From contig JAJPJL010000070.1 in NCBI GenBank assembly GCA_021324255.1, positions 1-64,000 of the forward strand: a stretch of 64,000 bases of DNA. Direction: 5' to 3'. Below, piece by piece: positions 44,878 through 52,749 of this stretch. The position numbers and the translations under genes are program-made. Under the pieces are notes generated by a model. It saw only the letters and a list, made by a program, of their open reading frames with translations, made no database searches and was not told the origin of the DNA. Positions within the stretch are counted from its first letter, which is position 1, and each line of letters begins with the position of its first letter. Source of the DNA: Bacillota bacterium. Lineage in GTDB: Bacteria; Sysuimicrobiota; Sysuimicrobiia; Sysuimicrobiales; Segetimicrobiaceae.

Positions 44878-46185
44878 CTAGCGCCGAATCGCCGCGAACG
44901 CCGCGTCGCACGCCTCGAGCGTGCGGTCCACGTCGGCGTCGCTGTGCGCCAGCGACAGGTAGAACTTCTCGTTGGGATTGGTCAAGATCCCGCGCCGGAT
45001 GAGCTCCACGGACCAGCGCAGGTTGAGGTCCTTGTCGGCGGTGAGCAAGTCCTCCCACGTTCTGAGCGGACGGCGGTCCGTAAACCGGACGCCAAACACG
45101 GCATCCTCGCCGGGGGTCTGCACGGCAAACCCGTGGCGGGCGCCGATCGCGGCGATCTCGCGGCGCAGCCGGCCGCCGATGCGGTGGAGATGCTCGAAGG
45201 CTCCAGGACGCGCGAGAATCTCCAGGGCCGTGAGCCCGGCGATCGCGCTCACCGGGTTGCCGTTGAGCGTGCCGCTGGCCCACACGAGGTGCGCACGATC
45301 GACCCGCCGGGCGTCCAGATGCCTCATCACGTCGGCGCGGCCCGCGATCGCGGCCATCGGAAACCCGCCCGACATCGCCTTGCCGTAGGTCGCGAGGTCG
45401 GGCACCACGCCGTACCGCTCCTGCGCGCCGCCCCAGGCGATGCGGAAACCGGTCACGACCTCATCGAAGATCAACACGATCCCGTGGCGCCGCGTGGCCT
45501 CACGCAGGGTTTCGAGAAAGCCGGGTACAGGTACCAGCACCCGCTCGAGCGGCTCCACGATCACCGCGGCCAGTTCGTGCGCGTGCCGGTCGATCAGCGC
45601 GGCGGCGCGCGCGGCATCGTTGAGCGGCGCCACGAGCACCTGGCCCCGAAGCGCGTCTGGGATGCCGAGCGAGTCCGGCGCGGCGTCGGGATACGGGCTC
45701 GGTTGCGACGGGACCGTGCCCCAGAGCGCATAGTCGTGCATGCCGTGCCAGCCGCCCTCGAACTTGAGGATCTTCTGGCGCCCGGTGGCGCCGCGCGCCA
45801 GGCGGAGCGCGAAGAACGTCGCCTCGGTCCCCGAGCCGGTGAAGTGCACCTGGTCCGCGCAGGGAATCGCCTCCACCAGGCGCTCACTCAACCGAATCAC
45901 GGGCTCGTTCAGGAAGTAGTAGGTCGACCCCTTGGCGACCTGGCGCTGCACCGCCTCGACGATCTCCGGGTGGGCGTGGCCGAGGAGCGCCGGCCCCGAC
46001 CCCAGATGGTAGTCGATCAAGTCGCGGCCGGACGCGTCGGTGACGTGGCTGCCGCGCCCTTCGGCGATCACGAGGTTGACGTCGGGCGGGAGGACAAACA
46101 AACCCAAACCGCCGCCCGCGAGATAGCGGCCGGCGCGGTCCAGCAGATCCGCGTGGCGGTCGAGCTGGGTGCTGCGGGGCGTCAT
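44878..46185 (-). CDS. Class III aminotransferase, glutamate-1-semialdehyde mutase-like
   Basis: A 435-residue fold-type I PLP enzyme. Blocks are GSGPALLGHAHPEIVEAV, GSGTEATFFALRLAR (phosphate cup), FEGGWHGMHDYALWG, IFDEVVTGFRIAWGG (Asp for the pyridine N) and TYGKAMSGGFP (Schiff-base Lys). The sequence resembles HemL, but the catabolic context (M20, tautomerase, GGT) and lack of heme genes make a catabolic aminotransferase or aminomutase more likely. ATG 46185 begins MTPRSTQLDRHADLL. Confidence 0.9.
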   Translation of the reverse strand: MTPRSTQLDRHADLLDRAGRYLAGGGLGLFVLPPDVNLVIAEGRGSHVTDASGRDLIDYHLGSGPALLGHAHPEIVEAVQRQVAKGSTYYFLNEPVIRLSERLVEAIPCADQVHFTGSGTEATFFALRLARGATGRQKILKFEGGWHGMHDYALWGTVPSQPSPYPDAAPDSLGIPDALRGQVLVAPLNDAARAAALIDRHAHELAAVIVEPLERVLVPVPGFLETLREATRRHGIVLIFDEVVTGFRIAWGGAQERYGVVPDLATYGKAMSGGFPMAAIAGRADVMRHLDARRVDRAHLVWASGTLNGNPVSAIAGLTALEILARPGAFEHLHRIGGRLRREIAAIGARHGFAVQTPGEDAVFGVRFTDRRPLRTWEDLLTADKDLNLRWSVELIRRGILTNPNEKFYLSLAHSDADVDRTLEACDAAFAAIRR

Positions 46186-46311
46186 GGCAGGCCTCCAGGC
46201 GTTAACGGCGTCTAGGGGCACACTTCCATGAGGGCGCGCCGTCTCCTCTACGCGGTCCGGAGGACCGCGATCTCGAGCGCCGGACGGCACAACCGGTCTG
46301 GACGAGTCGCG

Positions 46312-46503
46312 TTACGAGCGGCGTTCGCTCAGCGGCACGCCGCCTTTGGCCTTGTTCGCCGGATCCGATTCCATGATCTCCACGAGCACCGCGTCGGCGG
46401 GAACGCCGAAATGCCGCACGACGGCATCGGTGATGTCCTTGATGAGCGCCCGCTTCTGCTCCGCTGTTCGTCCCCGCACCGCGTGTACGTAGACTTCCGG
46501 CAT
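46312..46503 (-). CDS. 4-Oxalocrotonate tautomerase-family protein
   Basis: A 63-residue protein, the exact length of 4-OT subunits (about 62). The catalytic N-terminal proline follows the initiator Met (MPEVYVHAVRGRT). The conserved pattern AEQKRALIKDITDAVVRHFG is present, and the terminal residues include Arg at the active-site end. AAGGAG lies eight bases before ATG 46503. It is 55 bases after the M20 gene on the same strand. Substrates in the family are unsaturated 2-oxo acids. Here it may act on a product of the neighbouring enzymes. Confidence 0.88.
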   Translation of the reverse strand: MPEVYVHAVRGRTAEQKRALIKDITDAVVRHFGVPADAVLVEIMESDPANKAKGGVPLSERRS

Positions 46504-46558
46504 GTCGAGTCTCCTTCCCATCCCAGACCGTGTCGGCGCACGTCCTGCGCCTCGGGAC

Positions 46559-47986
46559 CTACAGGTCGAGCGCCGGGCCCGGCACGTCCCGCACCGGCGA
46601 CACGTACGGCGATCCCGCGGTCGCATCCCGGTGCTCGCGCTGAGCGCGGGCGATCAGCTCCGGGTTTCTCATGAGTTCGCACGCCGCGGCGGCGAGGATC
46701 TGCGCCGCGAACTGCATCCCTCGGCGTCCGATGGCGCTGCCCACGCTGACCACGTTTTGCCACGAGTGGCCCGGCATGCCGAGGGGCGCCGTGACGGTTC
46801 GGACCTGGGCCGTGGGGACCACGTACGACACGTCACCGACGTCGGTAGATCCGCCCACGAACTCCCCGTAGGGGGGCGGCGGCAGGATCCGCTCCACGAG
46901 ATCGGTCCCGGCGTCGCCCGGCCGTCCCAGATCGACGCCGCGCTTGCGCAGGTCGTCGAGCGCCTTCTCGAGCGCGCCCTTGGGAAACGTGCTCTGCAGC
47001 TGCCGGGCCAGCGCGTGCTCCTCTTCGGTGTACGTCGGCGCGCCGATCTCTTCCATCACCTGCTGCAGCAGTCCGTCGAGGGTGCGGTTCGGCAGCGTGT
47101 CGTAGCAGCCCGCGACGAGGCGAACGTCGTGCGTGGTCCCGGTCATCAGGCAGGCCCCGCGCGCGATGTCCAGCAGGCGGGCATACACCTCCTCCACCTG
47201 GGCCCGGCGTGGAGCGCGCACGTAGTACCACACCTCGGCGCGGTTGGGAACCACGTTCGGGGCGAGCCCGCCATCCGTGATCACGTAGTGGATCCGGGTC
47301 GACGAGTGGACGTGCTCGCGCAGGTAGTTGGCGCCGACATTCATGAGCTCGACCGCGTCGAGCGCGCTGCGCCCGTTCTCGGGCATGCCGGCCGCGTGCG
47401 CCGCCACGCCGTGGAACGTGAACCGGGCCGAGTTCATCGCGGTGTGCACCTCGTTCATGAGCTGATTACCGGCCCCGGGGTGCCACGTCAACGCGCAATC
47501 CACGTCCGCGAAGCGCCCGTCCTTGACCATAAACACCTTGCCGACCAGCGTCTCCTCCGCCGGACACCCATAAAAACGGACCGTGCCCTTCACCTCTCCC
47601 CGGCGGATCGCGTGTCGCACCGCCATCGCGGCGCCTGCCGCGGCGGTTCCGAGCAAGTTGTGACCGCAGCCGTGCCCCGGCCCGTTGAGGACGATCGGGC
47701 GGTGTTCGGCCACCCCCCGCTGCTGGCTGAGACCCGGCAGCGCATCAAACTCCCCGAGGAGCGCGATGACCGGGCTGCCTTCTCCGTAGGTCGCAATGAA
47801 CGCCGTGGGCATGCCCGCCACCTCGCGTTCGACGGCAAAGCCCGCCGCTTCCAGCGCGCCGGCGAGCGTGGCGCTGCTCTTCGTTTCGTGCAGGCCCAGT
47901 TCCGGCGTCTCCCAGATCCGGTCGCTCAGCTCGGCGAGCACTGGGGCCTGCTCGGTCACGAAATCCAGTACCGATGACAACGGCAT
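46559..47986 (-). CDS. M20 amidohydrolase, AbgB/p-aminobenzoyl-glutamate hydrolase type
   Basis: A 475-residue zinc amidase. Metal motifs: GEFDALPGL, GHGCGHNLLGTAA, AEETLVGK and TWHPGAGNQ. The dimerisation-domain pattern AAHAAGMPENGRSALDAVELMN matches AbgB-like enzymes. Near the C-terminus, GGSTDVGDVSYVVPT and MPGHSWQNV are typical. GAGGAGGTGGATCG precedes ATG 47986. Likely hydrolysis of an aminoacyl amide. It is first in a minus-strand run with the tautomerase, aminotransferase and GGT genes. Confidence 0.92.
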   Translation of the reverse strand: MPLSSVLDFVTEQAPVLAELSDRIWETPELGLHETKSSATLAGALEAAGFAVEREVAGMPTAFIATYGEGSPVIALLGEFDALPGLSQQRGVAEHRPIVLNGPGHGCGHNLLGTAAAGAAMAVRHAIRRGEVKGTVRFYGCPAEETLVGKVFMVKDGRFADVDCALTWHPGAGNQLMNEVHTAMNSARFTFHGVAAHAAGMPENGRSALDAVELMNVGANYLREHVHSSTRIHYVITDGGLAPNVVPNRAEVWYYVRAPRRAQVEEVYARLLDIARGACLMTGTTHDVRLVAGCYDTLPNRTLDGLLQQVMEEIGAPTYTEEEHALARQLQSTFPKGALEKALDDLRKRGVDLGRPGDAGTDLVERILPPPPYGEFVGGSTDVGDVSYVVPTAQVRTVTAPLGMPGHSWQNVVSVGSAIGRRGMQFAAQILAAAACELMRNPELIARAQREHRDATAGSPYVSPVRDVPGPALDL

Positions 47987-48211
47987 CGATCCACCTCCTC
48001 GAAGTCGCGCGGGCCCGCCGCGCACCGGTCTTAGCATTTACGCGCCGGGCGAGCCAACTCCTAGAGGCGCGTGCGCGCCGCGCCCACGGGCCAATAGCGC
48101 GGGGCCCGCATGCGCGAGCCTCGCACCCGGCGCTGCCGGTCAGGACGGTGGATCGACGGGTATACCTCGTACGAGGGGCGTTACCATACCTCGGGACACG
48201 AGACGGCGCCC

Positions 48212-48466
48212 ATGAGCGAACACATCGGCAGTGTGCGTCAGGGCGGACGTGAATATACGATTGTCCTCGACTACGGAGCTCCCGGTTTCTACGAGTGGGA
48301 ACTCCTGGCCACGAGCTGGATCCCGGAGCACGGCTACGAACGGGGGAGCACCGTGACCGCGGCCCGGGGCCGCGCGACCGACCGCGAGGCCGCGGTGGCG
48401 CAGGCCCACGATGCCCTTTGCGCCGCGATCAAGGCGGCCCGCTATCCGAAGCGCAAGGACGGTTAG
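48212..48466 (+). CDS. Small hypothetical protein
   Basis: An 84-residue protein starting ATG 48212. I do not recognise it. It reads as one small alpha/beta domain: strands at REYTIVLDYG, YEWELLATSWI and RGSTVTAARGRA, then a helix EAAVAQAHDALCAAIKAA. The last residues are basic (RYPKRKDG). The frame is open upstream but with Arg-rich sequence unlikely to be coding. Stand-alone gene. Confidence 0.5.
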   Translation: MSEHIGSVRQGGREYTIVLDYGAPGFYEWELLATSWIPEHGYERGSTVTAARGRATDREAAVAQAHDALCAAIKAARYPKRKDG

Positions 48467-48894
48467 ACGGCAGGCCAGCGCGATACGGTGCCGGGCAGTC
48501 CCGTCCGGTGTGACCCCGCGAACGCGGCTGCTCGGCGCCTGATCCCGGTCGTGTTACCAGCGGCCCCACCGATCGCGGTGGTAGTCGCGATCGTAGCGCC
48601 GATTCTCCCAGCACTGCCGGTCGTAGCGCCGATCCCGGCGCCTCCGGGAATCATGCGAAGTGCCTACGGCGATCGCGTGAATAATTCACATCTCACCCCG
48701 GATGCGTCCCGCCTCCCGAGCCGTCCCCCCGGCCGGTGAGCTCCTTGCTGCGTTCGCTGAGACGCCGGCGCGCATCGCGGTCACATGTCTCGCGGGTCCG
48801 CGCGCCCCCCCGCCGAGGCGGTTGAAGCGGCGGCTGCTCTCATCCCTGACGACGCTGGCGGGAGGTCCCCCGTCTGCTCGGGGTCCGACGGCTG
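48467..48894. other. 428-base region with a start-less Arg/Tyr/Asp ORF remnant
   Basis: No complete gene is convincing here. On the minus strand 48685-48554 reads 43 codons between a TGA (48688-48686) and TAA, including DRRYDRQCWENRRYDRDYHR. This is a composition typical of the C-termini of small secreted proteins. No ATG, GTG or TTG opens it, so it may be the tail of a decayed gene. Near-copies of TCGTAGCGCCGAT occur twice inside it. The remainder shows nothing recognisable. Confidence 0.3.
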
Positions 48895-49398
48895 CTAAGC
48901 GGCGGCGACTGCCATCTCCGCCACACGGAAAGCGGCGACCCCGGCTGCGCTCGCGAGCGTCACCGCGTACAGCAGCTGCGCCGCGGGGAGCCACGTGTTC
49001 GCCCCCAGCGCGATACCGTGCCACGCGGCGGCGGCAAACGCCGGATACGCGAGCGCGTGTACGGCCCGCCAGATCCGCGGGGCGAGGCGCCGCCGCGCGT
49101 AGACGGCGACCGTCGAGAGGATCATCCCGTACAGGCCAACGACGCCGAGGGCGAGCGGGGCGCCGACGCCGGCCAGGCCCAACACCGCAAACTGGTCGCC
49201 CTGGGGGGTCGCGACGCCACGGAGCGCATGCACCGCCGACGCGCTGAGGCCGGCCAGCGAGAGGATCGTGTGCGTGCCGCTGCTGCGCGCCGCCATGGGC
49301 AGGCGGCGCCGGAGCCACGGCGACGACATCGCCGTCCCCGTGACGACGGCGAGATACAGGAGTGCGTACGCTGCGAAGCCCCAGAGCGACAGCGTCAC
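48895..49398 (-). CDS. Ferric-reductase-like membrane cytochrome domain
   Basis: A 167-residue protein with about five to six membrane helices, matching the ferric reductase-like transmembrane domain. Candidate heme-ligand His residues occur in SGTHTILSLAG, ASAVHALRG, RAVHALAYP and AAWHGIALG. It lacks any flavin- or NAD-binding domain, like MsrQ/YedZ-type proteins, but no MsrP molybdoenzyme gene is nearby. It starts at ATG 49398. Confidence 0.75.
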   Translation of the reverse strand: MTLSLWGFAAYALLYLAVVTGTAMSSPWLRRRLPMAARSSGTHTILSLAGLSASAVHALRGVATPQGDQFAVLGLAGVGAPLALGVVGLYGMILSTVAVYARRRLAPRIWRAVHALAYPAFAAAAWHGIALGANTWLPAAQLLYAVTLASAAGVAAFRVAEMAVAAA

Positions 49399-49769
49399 GC
49401 CGCCTGCGTCCTACGGCACGTCGATACTGTCAGCCTGGCGGCCCGTATCTCGGCAAGGCGCTCAATGGCGTTCGGTATGCGGGGGTCCCGCCCGAACCGG
49501 GTCCTCCTTGCCGTTCGTGGACACTCAGGACGAGCATTGCGCCATGATGTCGACGCCGACGTGACCGGATGGCGTTCCAAAGTGGTTTCGCGCCTCGTCT
49601 AGAAGACCTCTCCTACGCAGTTTATCTTCTGGACTGGAGGGTCTCAAATGCGAAGGCGTCGTTCATCGTCGGCTCGCGCGGTCTGCTCAACGCGGCACCG
49701 CGCGCCGTTGGGCCGGCATGAGACCGCAGGGTCGGACCGTCATCCGCGCCATGACCGCCGGGGGGTTGC
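49399..49769. other. 371-base intergenic region, one weak ORF
   Basis: I see no RNA gene or element. A 50-codon plus-strand ORF runs from ATG 49569 to TGA 49721 (starting MAFQSGFAPRLEDLSYAV). Its composition is protein-like, but it has no SD and I know no relative, so I do not call it. The stretch around 49610-49660 is less GC-rich and may hold the promoter of the methyltransferase gene at 49770. Confidence 0.3.
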
Positions 49770-50558
49770 ATGCCTGTAGATCTTGGATTCCACTGGTCCA
49801 TGCTCAACGACTACGATCGCAATGCCGCATACCGCGCGGCGATCCGGCGCACGGTGCCGGATCGGGTCGTCTACGACCTCGGCGCGGGAGTCGGGCCGAT
49901 GTCCTATTACGCCCTCACCGCGGGCGCGCGTCGCGTCTACGGGTTCGAGATCGATCGCGACGCGCTGCCGTACCTCCGCCGGCTGGCGGCGGAGTTCTCC
50001 GCGTTTACGGTCTGCCACGCCGACGTCGTGAGAGCCGCGCTGCCGCGCGACGCGCCGGACGTCGTGATCTGCGAGATGTGGTCGGCGTGGCTCACGGACT
50101 GGCCGATGGTCAAGGCCCTGGCACGGGTGCGAAAGCGCGCTCCGCACGCGCACATCATTCCTGCGCGCGGCCACCACCTCGTCCAGCTCGTGCGCGCGCG
50201 CCACCGCGCCGGGGTGCCGCTGCGCGTGACGCCGGGCACGGAAGCGCCGGTGATCAACGAGAGCCCGGCCACGCTCGATGTCTCGCTCCCGGCGCTGGCG
50301 TGTGTCTCCGATTTCCGCTCCGAGGTCGGGCCTGTTGATGCTACGGTGACGCTCACCCCGCTCGTCACCGGCCTGGTCGACGCCGTCCGGCTCTTTAGCT
50401 ACGAGGAGGTCTGGCCAGGGTACCTGCTCCCGCGCGCGGGCACGCGGGGGGACGAGCTGCTTCGGTGGATCACCCCGACACGCGTGCGCGAGGGACGGCG
50501 GGTCCGGCTGCGCGTGCAGTACGCGTGGGGCAAGGCGCCGCTCGTATGGCTCGAGTAG
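49770..50558 (+). CDS. PRMT-like class I methyltransferase
   Basis: A 262-residue SAM-dependent enzyme whose fold resembles protein arginine methyltransferases. It starts with a YxxM-like region (FHWSMLNDYDRNAAYRAAI), then motif I VYDLGAGVGPMSYYAL, the acidic EID after strand 2, and a double-E-like loop ICEMWSAWLTDWPM followed by a beta-barrel-like C-terminal half. The first loop Glu is kept. The position of the second is Trp, with Asp one residue earlier. The substrate need not be arginine. ATG 49770 is preceded by GGGGGGTTGC. Confidence 0.75.
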   Translation: MPVDLGFHWSMLNDYDRNAAYRAAIRRTVPDRVVYDLGAGVGPMSYYALTAGARRVYGFEIDRDALPYLRRLAAEFSAFTVCHADVVRAALPRDAPDVVICEMWSAWLTDWPMVKALARVRKRAPHAHIIPARGHHLVQLVRARHRAGVPLRVTPGTEAPVINESPATLDVSLPALACVSDFRSEVGPVDATVTLTPLVTGLVDAVRLFSYEEVWPGYLLPRAGTRGDELLRWITPTRVREGRRVRLRVQYAWGKAPLVWLE

Positions 50559-50770
50559 CCCCCGTCAGCGGCCCGCGCCGTACGCGTCGCGCCCGGGATC
50601 GACGCCGGGCCGCAGCTGATCGTCTCGGGTCACCCCGTGCGTGCGCACGGTGTACCTCCGCCGAGATGTCGCGCCGGGTGCCTCGCTGCCGCGGAGCGCG
50701 CGCTCCACGGAGGAATTTCGCGCCCCCGCCGCTCATTTTTTTGATGGCGCTGCGCCGGGAGGGGCCGAAC

Positions 50771-51484
50771 ATGAGCCTGCGGGGTGAGACGGTGGTCGTC
50801 TTCGGCGGTGGGCGCGGGCTCGGCCGGGCCGTGGCGCTTGCGGCCGCCCGGGCCGGGGCGGGCGTCGTCGTGGCCGCGCGGACCCGCGCGGACGTCGACG
50901 CGGTCGCGGCGGAGGCGCGCGCCCTTGGCGCGGAGGCCACGGCGGTCACGGCCGACGCGCGGCGGCCCGCCGACATCGCGACGGCGCTCGCCGCCACGGA
51001 TCAGCGTGGCGGCCCGAGCATCATCGTGTGCACGGTCGGCCGCAGCCTGGTGAAGCCGTTCGAAGCGTGCACCCTGGACGACTGGCAGGACATGATCGAC
51101 GGCAACCTCACGCCGGCGTTCCTCGTCGCCCAGGCCGCGATGGCGCGGCTAATTGCGCGCGGCGGCGGCCGTCTGGTGCTCGTCGCATCCCGCGTCGCGG
51201 TGCACGGTGCCGGGATCGCGGCCATCTACGGCGCGGCGCAGGCCGGGGTGGTCGGCCTCGCGCGGTCGCTCGCGCTGGTGGGAAAGCCGTACGGCGTCGC
51301 GGTGGACGCGGTCTGCCCCGGCCCGATGGACACGCCGATGCGCTGGTCGGCGACCCCGGAGTTCGACCGGGCCAAGGTCATCTCCCCGGACGCGGTCGCC
51401 GACCTGGTCCTCACCCTCGCGGCGCATCCCGGCGTGAGCCTCGATGACGCGGTCGTCCCCGCGGCGGTGACGTATGACCCCTGA
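50771..51484 (+). CDS. SDR-family protein with Lys-to-Gln change in the active site
   Basis: A 237-residue SDR. The cofactor loop is VVFGGGRGLGRAV and the Ser region VASRVAVHG, with Tyr in IYGAAQAGVVGLAR. The YxxxK motif is therefore YGAAQ: the Lys that binds NAD(P) ribose and lowers the Tyr pKa is Gln. The NNAG motif is also absent (CTVGRSL). ATG 50771 is chosen: GGGAGGGG is six bases upstream. Its end overlaps the zinc-ribbon gene by 11 bases. It may have little or altered redox activity. Confidence 0.85.
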   Translation: MSLRGETVVVFGGGRGLGRAVALAAARAGAGVVVAARTRADVDAVAAEARALGAEATAVTADARRPADIATALAATDQRGGPSIIVCTVGRSLVKPFEACTLDDWQDMIDGNLTPAFLVAQAAMARLIARGGGRLVLVASRVAVHGAGIAAIYGAAQAGVVGLARSLALVGKPYGVAVDAVCPGPMDTPMRWSATPEFDRAKVISPDAVADLVLTLAAHPGVSLDDAVVPAAVTYDP

Positions 51485-51638
51485 GGACGCCGCGGCCGGG
51501 CCCGATCGGGACGACCGCCTCGACCGCCCCATTTTGGACGGCGGCTCCGCATGTCCCGCCTGCGGCCGGCCCATGGAGCGCCTGTGGTGCCGCACGCGCT
51601 GCCCGGCATGCGGATACTTCGAAGGCTGCGAAGACTGA
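51474..51638 (+). CDS. 54-residue zinc-ribbon microprotein
   Basis: ATG 51474 lies inside the end of the SDR gene, and the stop TGA (51636-51638) overlaps an ATG (51638) in frame with the M42 peptidase. An acidic N-terminus (TPEDAAAGPDRDDRLDRP) is followed by CPACGRPM, then WCRTRCPACGYFEGCED: two CxxC knuckles expected to bind one zinc. Two further Cys lie nearby. I recall similar short ribbon proteins ending in CGYFxxCxD, function unknown. The tight nesting between two genes argues that it is real. Confidence 0.75.
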   Translation: MTPEDAAAGPDRDDRLDRPILDGGSACPACGRPMERLWCRTRCPACGYFEGCED

Positions 51639-51655
51639 TGCCCAGGGAGTCGACG

Positions 51656-52708
51656 ATGTTCGAGTTGGTGAAGCGGCTGACCGAGCTCACGGGGCCGACC
51701 GGCTACGAAGACGAGGTCCAGGCGTGGGTCGCGGACGCCTGGCGCGAGCGCGGGCTGCGCGTGGAGCGCACGCCGATCGGGAATCTCATGGCCCGCGTCG
51801 GCGGGACCGGGCCCAAGCTCCTCATCGGCGCGCACGCAGACGAGATCTGCTTCCGCGTCAAAAGCGTCGACGAGCAGGGCTTTGTCTGGTTGACCGCCGG
51901 GCGCGGCATGGGTGAGCAGCGCTTGCCCGAGCCGGTGCCGCTCGGGCTTGTCGCGGAGATCCTCACGGAGGCGGGCGTCGTGCGCGGAACGTTTGTCACC
52001 GTGACCGGGCATGTCATGACCCGCCAGCAGCGCGGCCGCGCCGAGCGCCACGGCATGGATTGGATGGATTTTTACGTCGATATCGGCGCCCGCACGCGCG
52101 CGGACGCCGAATCGCTCGGCGTCCACCCCGGCTGTGCGGTGATCAACGCGGTCACGACGCGGCGCGAGGGGCGAAACATCGTGGGCAAGGCGATGGACGA
52201 TCGCGCCGCGCTCGCGATCATGACGGCGATGCTCGACGGGTTGGACCGGTCGCGCCTCTGCTACGACGTGTGGTTGACCTCGACGGTCGCCGAGGAGATC
52301 GGCCTCATCGGCGCCCGCTCCGTGGCGGCCGGGTTCGACCTCGGCGTCATCGTCGAAGTCGGGCTCGCGGGCGACATCCCGCTCGTCGACCGGCGGCAGA
52401 TGCCGGTCTCGCTCGGCGCCGGGCCCATCGTCGTGCACAAGGACATGTCGCTGCCCTACAGTGCGGCGCCCACGCGGGCCCTGATCCAGGTGGCGCGCGC
52501 CGCGGGCATCCCGTTTCAGCACGCGGTGTTTCAAAATTTTGCCAGCGACGGGCGCGAATGGATCCAGGAAGGCGTACCCACGGCGATGGTCGCGTTCCCC
52601 TGCCGGTACACGCACAGTCCCAACGAAACCGTGGACGAGTCGGACCTTGCGCGCACGGTCGACCTCCTGCGCGCGTTTGTCACCAGCCGGCCCGACGACC
52701 GCCGGTAG
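51656..52708 (+). CDS. M42 family metallopeptidase (glutamyl aminopeptidase/endoglucanase type)
   Basis: A 350-residue dinuclear metallopeptidase of the M42 clan, usually forming dodecamers. Metal and catalytic motifs: IGAHADEICF, GKAMDDRAAL, VAEEIGLIGARS, VEVGLAGD and the final RYTHSPNE. The ATG at 51656 (MFELVKRLTELTGPTG) has AGGGAG upstream. An in-frame ATG at 51638 overlapping the ribbon gene's stop would add six residues. Likely role: trimming of N-terminal residues from imported peptides. Confidence 0.92.
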   Translation: MFELVKRLTELTGPTGYEDEVQAWVADAWRERGLRVERTPIGNLMARVGGTGPKLLIGAHADEICFRVKSVDEQGFVWLTAGRGMGEQRLPEPVPLGLVAEILTEAGVVRGTFVTVTGHVMTRQQRGRAERHGMDWMDFYVDIGARTRADAESLGVHPGCAVINAVTTRREGRNIVGKAMDDRAALAIMTAMLDGLDRSRLCYDVWLTSTVAEEIGLIGARSVAAGFDLGVIVEVGLAGDIPLVDRRQMPVSLGAGPIVVHKDMSLPYSAAPTRALIQVARAAGIPFQHAVFQNFASDGREWIQEGVPTAMVAFPCRYTHSPNETVDESDLARTVDLLRAFVTSRPDDRR

Positions 52709-52749
52709 GGTGCGGGGCGCCCCGCGCCGCCGGGACCGCCGGTGACGGG

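Noticed and set aside
49018-49602. 194-codon plus-strand frame opposite the ferric-reductase-like gene
   Set aside because: It is Arg/Gly/Asp-rich with no motif, while the minus strand encodes a clear membrane protein.
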